Shown: positions 27,601 to 36,227, counted from the stretch's first letter. The stretch: 64,000 nt of DNA from Rhizobium oryzicola (GCF_030504645.1 NZ_JAUKWQ010000014.1:62001-126000), one strand, 5' to 3'. Numbers and translations are program-made. Notes: a model not told the origin generated them from the sequence alone.

Positions 27601-28449
27601 ATGTTCATTGCCCGACGCAGTCTGATCATCCTCCTCATGCTGCTGGTGACAGTGGCGGGCGTTGCCGCCTATGACAGCCTGTCCCGCCGCACGTTGCCGC
27701 CTATGCCGGATGAATCGGAAACCGGTTATGCCGAGGTCAACGGCATCCGCATGTATTACGCCATCTACAGCAAGGGCAGAGGTGCACCCATCCTGATGAT
27801 CCATGGCGGGCTTGGAAACTCGGATGTCTGGAGCCTTCAGGTTCCCGAATTGATGAAGAGCCACGAGGTGATCGTGGCGGATAGTCGGGGCCACGGACGC
27901 TCGACGCGAACGTCAGAGGACTTGAACTATCACCTGATGGCCGAGGATTATGTCGCGCTGCTGGATCGGCTAAAGCTGAGCCAAGTGGCCCTGGTTGGCT
28001 GGAGCGATGGCGCGATCATCGGGATCGACATTGCGCTTCACCACCCCGAGCGCCTGACAAAACTGTTTGCCCATGCTGCAAATGTCACGCCCGAGGGTCT
28101 TTTTCCCGACCCGCCCGGACCGCCGATCTTTCCGCCGAATTCGCCCGAGCGGCTGGCATACGAGCGGCTCTCGCCGACACCCAAGGAATTCGACACTTTC
28201 GTAGCAGCCGTGGACAAGATGTGGCGCACCGAGCCGCATTACACAACGGCGCAGTTGAACAGCATCAGGGTACCGACGGCTGTCGTTGTTGGGCAATATG
28301 ACGAGGCCATTCGCCCGGAGCATTCGCGCTATATTGCAGAGAGCATTCCAAACGCCCAGCTGATCATCCTCAAGGGACTTAGCCACCGGGCACCGATCGA
28401 AGATCCGGCGCTTTACAGCAAGACCATTGAGGACTTTCTCCGAAGCTAA
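27601..28449 (+). CDS. Alpha/beta hydrolase, membrane-anchored or exported
   Basis: A 282-aa alpha/beta-hydrolase-fold protein. The N-terminus RRSLIILLMLLVTVAGVAAY is an uncleaved anchor or a signal peptide. The oxyanion region ILMIHGGLGNSDVW, nucleophile elbow GWSDG (serine nucleophile), acid in VVVGQYDEAI and base in LSHRAPIEDP complete a catalytic triad. The family covers esterases, haloperoxidase-like and C-C hydrolases; the substrate cannot be assigned. Convergent with the patB-like gene across 24 bp, with no terminator visible. Confidence 0.85.
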   Translation: MFIARRSLIILLMLLVTVAGVAAYDSLSRRTLPPMPDESETGYAEVNGIRMYYAIYSKGRGAPILMIHGGLGNSDVWSLQVPELMKSHEVIVADSRGHGRSTRTSEDLNYHLMAEDYVALLDRLKLSQVALVGWSDGAIIGIDIALHHPERLTKLFAHAANVTPEGLFPDPPGPPIFPPNSPERLAYERLSPTPKEFDTFVAAVDKMWRTEPHYTTAQLNSIRVPTAVVVGQYDEAIRPEHSRYIAESIPNAQLIILKGLSHRAPIEDPALYSKTIEDFLRS

Positions 28450-28473
28450 ATACGAGTGAATGCTTCCGATCGC

Positions 28474-29616
28474 TTACCGCTTCAGCGCACGCTGCATACG
28501 ATTCAAACCGTCTTCCAGCAGGCTGCGGGGGCAACCGAAATTCAGCCGGATGAACTGGCCATAGGCTTCACCGAACTCCCAACCGGCGCTGAACCCGACC
28601 TTGCCGTGTTCCAGAAAATAGGCCTGTGCATCCGGCCCAAGGTTGAGAGCCGAGCAATCGAGCCAGGCCAGGAACGTGCCTTCGGGCGCCACCATGCGGA
28701 TCTCCGGGAAGCGGCGTTTGACCTCAGCCACCAGATAATCCCGGTTGGCCTGCAGATAGGTCAACATCGCGCTTTTCCAGGTCAGGCCTCTTTGGAAGGC
28801 AGCCAGCGTCGCTTCGAGACCAAGAACATTGACGCTGTCGACCATGCCGAGCCGGGAGGCTGCAAACTTGTCGCGAATCTCCTTGTTCTGGATGATGGCG
28901 AAAGCCGTCTTCAGGCCGGCGATGTTATAGGTCTTGCTCGCCGCCATCAGTGTGATCGTGCGATTTTTCGCGTCGTCGGACAGCGTTGCGGTGGGGATAT
29001 GCGTCCGACCATCGAACAGCAATTCGCAATGGATCTCGTCCGAGATGATCAGCGTATCGTGCTTTGCGCAGAGCGTGGCCATCGCCTGAAGCTCTTCGCG
29101 GGTAAAAACCTTGCCGCTTGGATTGTGCGGGTGGCAGAACAGGAAGGCCTTGCTCTTCGAGAGCTGCGTCTCAAAGCCTGCGAGGTCAACCTGATAGCCA
29201 TTATCCCCCAGCGTCAGCGGCGCTTCATTTCGGACCATGCCCCAATGGCCTGGCGCGTTCAGCATGGGGCGGTAGACCGGGGTCTGGACAAGAACTCCGT
29301 CCCCAGGCTGCAGCATGGCCTTCAAGGCCATATTGAAACCCGGCTCCACGCCCGGCAGGAAGACGATATCATCAGCCGTGATCGCCCAGCCATATTTCGC
29401 TTCCATATCGGAAACGATCTGTGCCTTCAGCTCTTCCCGCGCCACGCCGTAACCGAGCAGCGGATGGGACAGCCGATGGCTGATCGCTTCGATGATTTCA
29501 GGCGCGGCAGGAAAATCCATATCCGCTACCCACATGGGCAATACGTCACTTGAAAACTTGCTCCACTTGGAGCTGCCGGTGCCCTTGCGATCGTGAACCT
29601 GATCGAAATCGGTCAT
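28474..29616 (-). CDS. patB: PatB/MalY-type aminotransferase-fold C-S lyase
   Basis: PLP-dependent enzyme of 380 aa in the MalY/PatB branch of fold-type I, usually cystathionine or cysteine-conjugate beta-lyases releasing thiol, pyruvate and ammonia. The PLP lysine lies in AASKTYNIAGLKTAFAII; FCHPHNPSGKVFTREEL and ISDEIHCELLFDGRTHIP are class features. MWVADMDFPAAPEI near the N-terminus is typical of PatB. Last gene of the leftward operon that begins with the racemase, 21 bp after the DHDPS-like gene, so its substrate is probably produced by that pathway. Confidence 0.88.
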   Translation of the reverse strand: MTDFDQVHDRKGTGSSKWSKFSSDVLPMWVADMDFPAAPEIIEAISHRLSHPLLGYGVAREELKAQIVSDMEAKYGWAITADDIVFLPGVEPGFNMALKAMLQPGDGVLVQTPVYRPMLNAPGHWGMVRNEAPLTLGDNGYQVDLAGFETQLSKSKAFLFCHPHNPSGKVFTREELQAMATLCAKHDTLIISDEIHCELLFDGRTHIPTATLSDDAKNRTITLMAASKTYNIAGLKTAFAIIQNKEIRDKFAASRLGMVDSVNVLGLEATLAAFQRGLTWKSAMLTYLQANRDYLVAEVKRRFPEIRMVAPEGTFLAWLDCSALNLGPDAQAYFLEHGKVGFSAGWEFGEAYGQFIRLNFGCPRSLLEDGLNRMQRALKR

Positions 29617-29637
29617 GACTATATATTCCTGCTCGAA

Positions 29638-30564
29638 TTATCGGAATGTCGCGAGACGCGCTTCCTGGCGGCGGATCAGCGTTTCGACCTCGGCAATTGC
29701 CGCCGCATTCAAACCTGCACCCGGCTTGCGCTGAGCGGCACTGGCGATCGCACCACGCTTGGCGAGCACATATTTGCGCACGGCAAGCCCGATGCCCGGC
29801 TGCTGCTCATAGCGAACCAGCGGCAGATAGGCATCGAAGTGATCGAGCGCCGTCTCGAACTGGCCTTCATTGCTGAGGCGTACTACGTCCACCATCATTT
29901 CCGGATAAGCAAAACCGGTCATGGCGCCATCGGCACCACGGCGCATTTCTTCCGGCAGAAAGACACCGGCATTGCCGCAAAGAATGGAGGTACGACGGCG
30001 ACCCTTGGCTTCCGCTTCGCGAAGCTCGGTGATCTTTTGCAGGCCCGGCCAATCCTCATGCTTCAGCATGACGATACTGTCATGCGCCTCGAAGATATGC
30101 CCCAGCACGCGCGTCGAGATCTGTACATTCGTCACCAGCGGAAAATCCTGCAGCACGACCGGCACATCCGTGCCGAGCGTTTCCACCACATTGCGGTAAT
30201 AGGCGATGATCTGGTCATCGGTGCGCAGGTTGGAAGGCGGCGCCACCATGACACCGGCAGCGCCGAGATCCATCACAGCCTTGGTCAGTTCACCGATTGC
30301 GGCAAGACCCGGCGCGGACACACCGACGATGACCGGCTTGCCCGCGGAGCGGGCGATCGTGCGGCGTGTCACGTCGATCGATTCCGCCTGCGTGAGTTTC
30401 GGCGCTTCGCCCATCATGCCGAGAATGGTCAGGCCATCGGCACCCTTGTCGTAATAGAAATCCACCATCCGGTCGATGCTGCCGTGATCAAGCGCGCCGT
30501 TGTCCGTGAAGGGCGTCACGGCAATGACGAAGACACCCTTGGTGCTGGAATTGATGAGGGTCAT
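29638..30564 (-). CDS. DHDPS/NAL-family aldolase or lyase, atypical active site
   Basis: Class I aldolase-fold enzyme of 308 aa. The Schiff-base lysine is K168 in IVMLKHEDWPG, and GADGLTILGMMGEAPKLTQA is the conserved substrate loop. The usual catalytic tyrosine motif YNxP is replaced by QDFP (about residues 139-142), so it is unlikely to be a true dihydrodipicolinate synthase. ATG 30564 has AAGGAA upstream; the longer open frame to 30813 lies within the neighbouring gene. It sits in an operon with a racemase and a cyclic amidohydrolase, suggesting cleavage or dehydration of a keto-acid intermediate in catabolism. Confidence 0.85.
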   Translation of the reverse strand: MTLINSSTKGVFVIAVTPFTDNGALDHGSIDRMVDFYYDKGADGLTILGMMGEAPKLTQAESIDVTRRTIARSAGKPVIVGVSAPGLAAIGELTKAVMDLGAAGVMVAPPSNLRTDDQIIAYYRNVVETLGTDVPVVLQDFPLVTNVQISTRVLGHIFEAHDSIVMLKHEDWPGLQKITELREAEAKGRRRTSILCGNAGVFLPEEMRRGADGAMTGFAYPEMMVDVVRLSNEGQFETALDHFDAYLPLVRYEQQPGIGLAVRKYVLAKRGAIASAAQRKPGAGLNAAAIAEVETLIRRQEARLATFR

Positions 30565-30574
30565 GGGAAATTCC

Positions 30575-31939
30575 TTATTCGAACCAGTGCGAATGGCCAC
30601 GGCGGACATATTGCCCCTGCCCCGGCTGATTGAGAACGGCCGTGCCATCATAGGCCAACTCACCGGCCAGATAAGTCCGCTCGACCGTGACGGAGAATTG
30701 GCGCCCGTCGAAGGGGCTCCAGCGTAGCTCGTCATGCGCCTTCGAGGAATCCCAGGTCTGCGGCTTACGGGCCAGAACAGTGAGATCCGCATCCGCACCA
30801 AGGCGAATGGCACCCTTTTCCGGCCACAGACCGAAGAAGCGGGCGGGACGCTCGCACAGTTGCTCGACGGTCACCGTGGGTGCATCAAGCCCCTGCACTT
30901 CTGCAGCCGTATAGAAGGCGGGCAGCAGCGTTTCCAGGCCGGGCACACCAGCGCCGGCATCGAAGATCGACGGCGTGAACTTGTTGTCGATCGGCCAGCT
31001 GGAATGATCGGAGCTGACAAAGGCTACACGACCCGCAGTAATCTCCCCCCAGAGCGCATCGATCTGGCCCGGACGGATCGGCGGGTTCACCTTCATCTTC
31101 GCACCGAGTTCAGGCCCATCACGCTCCGGATCGAACCAGAGATAATGCACGCACAGCTCGCCCGTCGAGCGGAAGCCATCGGCGAGGTAATTGTCGACCA
31201 GCTGGAAGCCGCGCGCCGTCGTCAGATGAACGATGTGCGCATGCGCGCCAGCTGCCGCGCCAAGTTCGAGAAAATGCGCGGTCGCTGCTAGCTCTGCTGC
31301 CGGGGGGCGGCTTGCAGAATGGGCTTCGATACCGTTCTTTCCCTCAGCCTTTGCGGCCGCGATCCTGGCCCGGACGATCTCCTGATCCTCGTTATGAACG
31401 CCGAGCGGAATGACCGTATCGGAGAGCGCCGTGAAGATATCCAGCATCTGCTCCGACGTGATGCGGGGAAAGCGCGTCGGGCTGCTTTCAAAGGTCGAGA
31501 TCTTGAAGGCGACGACGCCGCCGACGATCAGCGGATCGATATCCTCCATGCCCTGCCCCGGCATGACAGTGCCATAGAGCGCCACATGGCAATGGGCATG
31601 TTCGCGGATTGCCGCGACCTTCTCGTCCAGCCGTTCGACCGTATTGAGCGGCGCTGGATTGTCATAGGGCATGTCCACGATCGTGGTCACGCCGCCTGCA
31701 ATGGCAGAGCGCGTCGTGGATCGAATACCGGGCAGGCCGCCATAGCTGCAGGCATGCGTCTGCCCGTCAACCACGCCGGGGATGACGTAATCGGATCCAG
31801 CATCAAAACTCGCGCGCGCGTCTGGTGCGTTGCCTATGCCGATAGCGGTTATCTTGCCAGCGGAAACGGCAAGCCAGCTGTTTTCCGAGGGTCCATCCGG
31901 CAGCACCAGTGTGCCGCGTATCACCAGATCATAGGTCAC
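30575..31939 (-). CDS. Cyclic amidohydrolase (hydantoinase/allantoinase/dihydroorotase family) with altered metal site
   Basis: TIM-barrel amidohydrolase of 454 aa. Expected metal ligands are present as carboxylated K146 (VAFKIST), H182 (GVHNEDQEI), H238 (HIVHLTTARG) and D311 (SSDHSSW). However, the first histidine of the HxH pair is glutamine (Q60 in VDGQTHACSYGG; H62 is kept). The start is GTG 31939, overlapping the racemase stop (GTGA), so the pair is coupled. The family hydrolyses cyclic amides such as hydantoins, allantoin or dihydroorotate. The His-to-Gln change may mean a mononuclear metal site or a different reaction. Confidence 0.85.
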   Translation of the reverse strand: MTYDLVIRGTLVLPDGPSENSWLAVSAGKITAIGIGNAPDARASFDAGSDYVIPGVVDGQTHACSYGGLPGIRSTTRSAIAGGVTTIVDMPYDNPAPLNTVERLDEKVAAIREHAHCHVALYGTVMPGQGMEDIDPLIVGGVVAFKISTFESSPTRFPRITSEQMLDIFTALSDTVIPLGVHNEDQEIVRARIAAAKAEGKNGIEAHSASRPPAAELAATAHFLELGAAAGAHAHIVHLTTARGFQLVDNYLADGFRSTGELCVHYLWFDPERDGPELGAKMKVNPPIRPGQIDALWGEITAGRVAFVSSDHSSWPIDNKFTPSIFDAGAGVPGLETLLPAFYTAAEVQGLDAPTVTVEQLCERPARFFGLWPEKGAIRLGADADLTVLARKPQTWDSSKAHDELRWSPFDGRQFSVTVERTYLAGELAYDGTAVLNQPGQGQYVRRGHSHWFE

Positions 31940-32598
31940 TGTTTTGTCCTCGCATACTGAAGATCAAGTTGCATGGCAGCCATTGCAACTCCCGCCTGCA
32001 CGGGATCAACCACGGGAATACCAAGGCTTTGCTGCAGGGCCGGGCGGTAGGAGCCTAGTCCGGCGCAGCCGAGGATGACGACATCTGCTCCATCCTCATC
32101 TTTCAATTGACGCGCAGTGCGCGACACGGTTTCCACCACATCGCCCGCCATCAATTCGACGACAGTCATACCAATGGAGCGGTCACCCGCGAGACGTCCC
32201 TCCAGTTTGAGCGTTTTCAGATAGCGGAGGTGGCGATCGATGGAGGATTGACCAAGTGAAATGATACCGAAGCGGCTGCCAAGGCTGAGCGCCGAGAGAT
32301 AGGCCGCCTCCGCGATGCCAATCACCGGCTTTGCGGTGGCATTCCTTACCCTTGCAATTCCGGGGTCGGAAAAACAAGCCAGGACAAAGGCATCAGCCGA
32401 CGAATCACCGACAGCTTCAAGTATGTTCGGCACGACCATCTCCACATGCACATCGGTCTCGATGCCCGGAGGAGATTTGGCAAGCTCGATGCACTCGACA
32501 TCATGCTGAGTGGAAGCCATTTGCGGTGCGAGGCAGGCCTCCATCGATTGTGTTACCGAGGGCGAACTGTTGGGATTGATGACCAGAATACGCGACAC
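31936..32598 (-). CDS. Asp/Glu/hydantoin racemase-family protein
   Basis: Cofactor-independent racemase-fold protein of 220 aa. The N-terminus ILVINPNSSPSVTQSME is typical of hydantoin/allantoin racemases and related decarboxylases. The two catalytic cysteines are in VLACFSDPG and VILGCAGLG. It starts at GTG 32598 with AAAGG upstream. First gene of the leftward operon; the promoter and operator at 32641-32682 lie just ahead of it. Pairing with a hydantoinase-family amidohydrolase suggests racemisation of a cyclic amide or amino-acid-like substrate. Confidence 0.85.
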   Translation of the reverse strand: MSRILVINPNSSPSVTQSMEACLAPQMASTQHDVECIELAKSPPGIETDVHVEMVVPNILEAVGDSSADAFVLACFSDPGIARVRNATAKPVIGIAEAAYLSALSLGSRFGIISLGQSSIDRHLRYLKTLKLEGRLAGDRSIGMTVVELMAGDVVETVSRTARQLKDEDGADVVILGCAGLGSYRPALQQSLGIPVVDPVQAGVAMAAMQLDLQYARTKQ

Positions 32599-32640
32599 CG
32601 CATTGCCTTTGGCAGGCGAAAGCCCACCACCTGTGTTGAA

Positions 32641-32664
32641 TTGATATATTACGTAGTATACCAG
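32641..32664. promoter_or_regulatory. GntR-type operator O1 (racemase side)
   Basis: A 24-bp imperfect palindrome around TATTACGTAGTATA. Its reverse complement matches the second site (34500-34523) at 20 of 24 positions, sharing CTGGTATA and CGTA and ending TATATCA. It overlaps the -10 box of the leftward promoter. The likely ligand is the GntR/FCD regulator encoded 103 bp to the right. Confidence 0.75.
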
Positions 32665-32682
32665 TTACAGGCAGGGCGTAAA
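32655..32682 (-). promoter_or_regulatory. Promoter of the racemase operon
   Basis: On the minus strand TTTACG (32677-32682), 16-bp spacer, TATACT (32655-32660). The -10 box lies inside operator O1, so regulator binding should block RNA polymerase. Confidence 0.55.
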
Positions 32683-32766
32683 TGGGTGATGTCGGTTCCG
32701 GTATGAGCCGTAGAAATATTCTTTGACAGATGCGCCGATGCGAAACAAGCAAGTCGCGCGACAAGC

Positions 32767-33480
32767 ATGGAGACGACATTGGACAAGACAGGCGAAACGG
32801 CGCAATCTGGGGAGAAGCGCGGCAAGTCCTTGACCGAACAGGCCTATGCCATACTGCGCGACAGGGTTCTGACGGGTGACCTGAGACCGGGAACTGAAAT
32901 TTCGGAGCCCGAACTGGCCGAACAGCTTGCCATGAGCAAGACACCGGTGCGCGAGGCTATGGCGCGACTCTGCGTTGAAGGTTTGATGGAAGCGTTTCCA
33001 CGGCGAGGTTACCGTGTAACCCCCGTTACCGTAAAGGACATGAACGATCTGTTTGCTGTACGCGGCGTGCTGGAAGGTATGGCAGCCGCATTGGCCGCGC
33101 AGAACATGACAGAAGATGAACTGGACGCGCTCGATCGCCTGGCCGGTGCAAGCTATGTCGTGGGCGAAAATGTGAGCACAAAAACCTTCGTTTCGACGAA
33201 CGAGGAGTTCCACTCGGCGATTGCGCAGGGATCACGAAATCCGCGTCTTCACGCCCTGGTCATGAGCCATCTGGAGCAATGTGCCCGCCTTTTCTACATG
33301 GGCACACGCATTCGAGACATCAATCCGGAAACGAGCCAGGATCACCATAACATCGTTGCCCTGCTGCGCCAGAGAGACAGCGAAGGCGCCCGCACTGCCA
33401 TGATGGAACACAACGAAAATACGCGCACAGGCATTCTGACAGCCCTCATATCAGAGGCCGGCCCTGGGCTATCACTGTAG
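32767..33480 (+). CDS. GntR-family regulator, FadR/FCD subfamily
   Basis: Transcription factor of 237 aa. The N-terminal winged helix is clear: LTEQAYAILRDRVLTGDLRP, SEPELAEQLAMSKTPVREAM and LMEAFPRRGYRVTPV. The C-terminal FCD ligand domain carries the metal-binding type residues DRLAG, NEEFHSAIAQGS and DHHNIVALLRQRD. It sits between two operons that share a 24-bp palindrome, so it most likely represses both and responds to the transported or metabolised compound. It is followed 11 bp later by the rhodanese gene. Confidence 0.9.
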   Translation: METTLDKTGETAQSGEKRGKSLTEQAYAILRDRVLTGDLRPGTEISEPELAEQLAMSKTPVREAMARLCVEGLMEAFPRRGYRVTPVTVKDMNDLFAVRGVLEGMAAALAAQNMTEDELDALDRLAGASYVVGENVSTKTFVSTNEEFHSAIAQGSRNPRLHALVMSHLEQCARLFYMGTRIRDINPETSQDHHNIVALLRQRDSEGARTAMMEHNENTRTGILTALISEAGPGLSL

Positions 33481-33491
33481 GAGCGTCCAAC

Positions 33492-34349
33492 ATGAGTGAC
33501 ATCATCCGTCAAAAGGTTCTCCTGGCGCCGCATGAACTGGACGCCCTGCGTCGCTCTAACGCGGACCTAACCATTCTGGCGGTCCACTCGATCAACCCTT
33601 ATACGGGCGAGCCGACCTTCAAGGGTCAACGCATAGAAGGGGCGATCGACACGGAAGCCTACCGCGACTTCCAATCACCGCCCAGTCCGGAAAAAGGCCA
33701 GCGCCCTCTGCCTGATATCAACGTCCTTCAGACCAGCGCCCGCGCCTGGGGTCTGCGGCGCGAGAGCACCATCGTCATCTATGACGGCGATCGCAGCATG
33801 ACAGCAGCGCGCGCCTGGTGGGTCTTGAAATGGGCCGGCCTACCGGATGTTCGCGTGCTCGATGGCGCTTTTCCAGGCTGGGTGGCAGCCGGATTGCCCA
33901 CAACGGACAAGGTGACGACCGCACGCCGGAGCGAAATCGTTTTGACGCCCGGCCATATGCCGGAATTGGACGCCGATGCCGCCCTTCGCTTGGCAAGCGA
34001 CGGCATTCTCCTGGATGCGCGTATCCGCCCCAACTACATCGGCGGCCCGACGGAACCTGGCGCTCCCCCACGCGGACACATTCCTCACGCCATCAGCGCA
34101 CCGACGCTCGACACCTTGACCGATTACGGCAACTTCACCGACAGCGCGACCCTGCGGGAGATGTTCCGCGGCCTGGGCGCCGATGGATCGCGACAGGTCG
34201 GCGTCTATTGCGGCGCGGGCATGTCCGCCGCACATACGGTGCTTGCACTGGCCGCAGTCGGCATACCGTCCGCCATGTATGTGGGCTCTTGGTCGGCTTG
34301 GGTGCATGATCCCGCAAGGCCAGTCGCACGTGGGGCAGATCCAACATGA
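33492..34349 (+). CDS. Rhodanese-type sulfurtransferase (two-domain)
   Basis: Thiosulfate/3-mercaptopyruvate sulfurtransferase-like protein of 285 aa with two rhodanese domains. The first, inactive domain has the family features VIYDGDRSMTAARAWWVLKW and VRVLDGAFPGWVAAGLP. The second carries the persulfide-forming cysteine C240 in GVYCGAGMSAAHTV. The loop CGAGMS differs from both CRKGVT and CG(S/T)GVT, so donor preference cannot be predicted. No signal peptide. Cotranscribed with the GntR gene and followed by a 247-bp gap holding the second operator. A sulfur-handling enzyme here is in keeping with the C-S lyase in the opposite arm. Confidence 0.87.
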   Translation: MSDIIRQKVLLAPHELDALRRSNADLTILAVHSINPYTGEPTFKGQRIEGAIDTEAYRDFQSPPSPEKGQRPLPDINVLQTSARAWGLRRESTIVIYDGDRSMTAARAWWVLKWAGLPDVRVLDGAFPGWVAAGLPTTDKVTTARRSEIVLTPGHMPELDADAALRLASDGILLDARIRPNYIGGPTEPGAPPRGHIPHAISAPTLDTLTDYGNFTDSATLREMFRGLGADGSRQVGVYCGAGMSAAHTVLALAAVGIPSAMYVGSWSAWVHDPARPVARGADPT

Positions 34350-34480
34350 ACTTTTTGACTATAACAGTTGCAGACTTCGAAAGATGATGCCTGCGACATC
34401 GGCAATTAGGGCAAATGTTACTCATCGAAGCCCACTTATTAGGCAGCTTTTTCTTACCTTAAATGGCGTCTTAACCCAGC

Positions 34481-34509
34481 TTTACAGCAGGAGATCTCAC
34501 TGGTATATT
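34481..34509 (+). promoter_or_regulatory. Promoter of the SBP/permease/NACHT-FGE operon
   Basis: TTTACA (34481-34486), 17-bp spacer, TATATT (34504-34509). The -10 box is embedded in operator O2, the same geometry as at the racemase promoter. Confidence 0.6.
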
Positions 34510-34523
34510 TCGTAGTATATCAC
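34500..34523. promoter_or_regulatory. GntR-type operator O2 (transporter side)
   Basis: A 24-bp imperfect palindrome around TATATTTCGTAGTATA. It matches the reverse complement of O1 (32641-32664) at 20 of 24 positions and lies 74 bp before the SBP start. It ties the transporter operon to the same GntR regulator. Confidence 0.75.
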
Positions 34524-34596
34524 GAGTGGCGGACCTGAAAATCTCGTTGATACAAATACTTGAGGGGCATAAGCCAATTTAACGAAGGGGCAGACA

Positions 34597-36159
34597 ATGG
34601 CATTGTGGAAAGGACTGGCGGCAGCGGGCATTGCGCTTCCGATGATCGTCGGAGCAGCTCACGCACAGACCAACGACCCAAAGACCACCCTGGTGGTGGC
34701 GGTTCCCTCCGATCCGGTCAGCCTGGAGCCCGGCACCAACAAGGCGGAGCCTGTTGGCAGTGAAATCATTCTCAATGTCTTTGATACGCTGATCGCCTGG
34801 AAAGCCCCGGACTTCAAGGAAATCGAGGCACGTCTTGCCACCAGCTGGTCCGTTTCCGCCGATGGCAAGGAGTTCACCTTCAAGCTGCGGGACGGCGTAA
34901 AATTCCAGGACGGCACGCCCTTCGATGCGGCGGCGGTCAAGTTCTCCCTGGAGCGCACCAAGGCCACCAATCCTTACGTCAAAGCGACTTTCGACCTGAT
35001 CAAGGACATCGCGGTCGTTTCGCCGAGCGAAGTGAAGATTACGCTGAGCGCCGCCTATCCGGCCTTCCTGTCTATCCTGGCCCAGCCGCAATCTGCGATC
35101 GTCAGTCCGACTGCCGTGCAGAAATACGGCGACAAATTTGCAGCCAATCCTGTTGGCACCGGCCCCTTCGTCTTCAAGAGCGCGCAAGCCGATACCAACG
35201 TCGTGCTGGAGGCGAACCCTTCCTATTTCCGTGGCGCACCGAAACTCTCCAAGATCGTCTACCGCGTCATTCCGGATGCGTCGACACGCCGGCTTGAACT
35301 CGAAAATGGCGGCGTAGACGTTGTTCAGCAGCAGGGGCAGCTTTCATCCATCGCTGCAGAGGACATCGCTGCCCTGAAGAGCAACAAGAGCGTCAAGATC
35401 CTGGAAAGCTCCAGCCAGATCATCCGCCAGCTGGAATTCAACAACAACAAGAAGGATGGCCCGATCGCTGACGTGCGCGTCCGCAAGGCGATTGCCAGCG
35501 CCATCGATTACGATGGTCTGCTGCAGGGTGTTTTCGCAGGCACGGCTGAGCGCGTCTACGGACCGCTGACCTCCAACAGCTGGGCCTTCGATCCGAAGAT
35601 GAAGGATCTGGCGCCGAAATACGATCCAGCGGCCGCCAAGAAGCTTCTCGCAGAAGCGGGCGTCAAACCGGAAAGTCTGGATCTGAAGCTCTACAGCTTC
35701 CAAGGTCCGCTCTGGGGCGCTGTTGCTACATTCGTGCAGGCGAACCTGGCCGATATCGGCATCAAGGCCACCATCCAGCAGACTGAATTCCCGGCTTACC
35801 GCACGCTGCAGACTGCCGGTCAGTTTGATATCGCACTCGACGGTCGTCAGCCCTGGTACAACGATCCCGATGCGCACATCACCATCGGCTACCTCTCGTC
35901 GCTTGCCAACACCGCCATGACCTTCCGCATGCCGGAGGACAAGGCCCTGGACGATCTGATCCTCAAGGCGCAACAGACCTCCGACTTCGAAGCCCGAAAG
36001 AAGCTGTACTTCGAGGTTCAGCAGGAGCTCATGAAGCGCGTGCCCGGCGCCTATCTGTTCAGCCCTAAGCTGATCGTGTTTGCCCGCGCCAATGTGGAAG
36101 GTCTCGTGATCAACAGCGCGCCGCCGCTCAACGAATACTGGTCTGTCTACAAGAAGTAA
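34597..36159 (+). CDS. Peptide-type ABC transporter substrate-binding protein
   Basis: Periplasmic SBP family 5 protein of 520 aa. Signal peptide GLAAAGIALPMIVGAAHAQ is followed by the mature N-terminus VVAVPSDPVSLEPG, with EIILNVFDTLIAWK, GTGPFVFK and DVRVRKAIASAIDYDGLLQG as family features. A good ribosome-binding site (GAAGGGG) lies before ATG 34597. It is the receptor for the two downstream permeases, and the operator-promoter at 34481-34523 directly controls it. The ligand is unknown; family members bind peptides, opines, nickel or glycosides. Confidence 0.9.
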   Translation: MALWKGLAAAGIALPMIVGAAHAQTNDPKTTLVVAVPSDPVSLEPGTNKAEPVGSEIILNVFDTLIAWKAPDFKEIEARLATSWSVSADGKEFTFKLRDGVKFQDGTPFDAAAVKFSLERTKATNPYVKATFDLIKDIAVVSPSEVKITLSAAYPAFLSILAQPQSAIVSPTAVQKYGDKFAANPVGTGPFVFKSAQADTNVVLEANPSYFRGAPKLSKIVYRVIPDASTRRLELENGGVDVVQQQGQLSSIAAEDIAALKSNKSVKILESSSQIIRQLEFNNNKKDGPIADVRVRKAIASAIDYDGLLQGVFAGTAERVYGPLTSNSWAFDPKMKDLAPKYDPAAAKKLLAEAGVKPESLDLKLYSFQGPLWGAVATFVQANLADIGIKATIQQTEFPAYRTLQTAGQFDIALDGRQPWYNDPDAHITIGYLSSLANTAMTFRMPEDKALDDLILKAQQTSDFEARKKLYFEVQQELMKRVPGAYLFSPKLIVFARANVEGLVINSAPPLNEYWSVYKK

Positions 36160-36165
36160 GTCGCT

Positions 36166-36194
36166 GATCGGCCGGGCAATGCGTCCGGCCGATC
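36166..36194 (+). terminator. Strong intra-operon hairpin after the SBP gene
   Basis: GATCGGCCGG and CCGGCCGATC form a perfect 10-bp stem with a 9-base loop, followed by pyrimidine-rich sequence with only short T runs. Placed between the SBP and its permeases, it probably stabilises SBP mRNA or partly terminates, giving more receptor than membrane subunits. Confidence 0.65.
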
Positions 36195-36227
36195 TCTCTT
36201 CCGTTCTGCACCGAAATCGAAAGGCCC

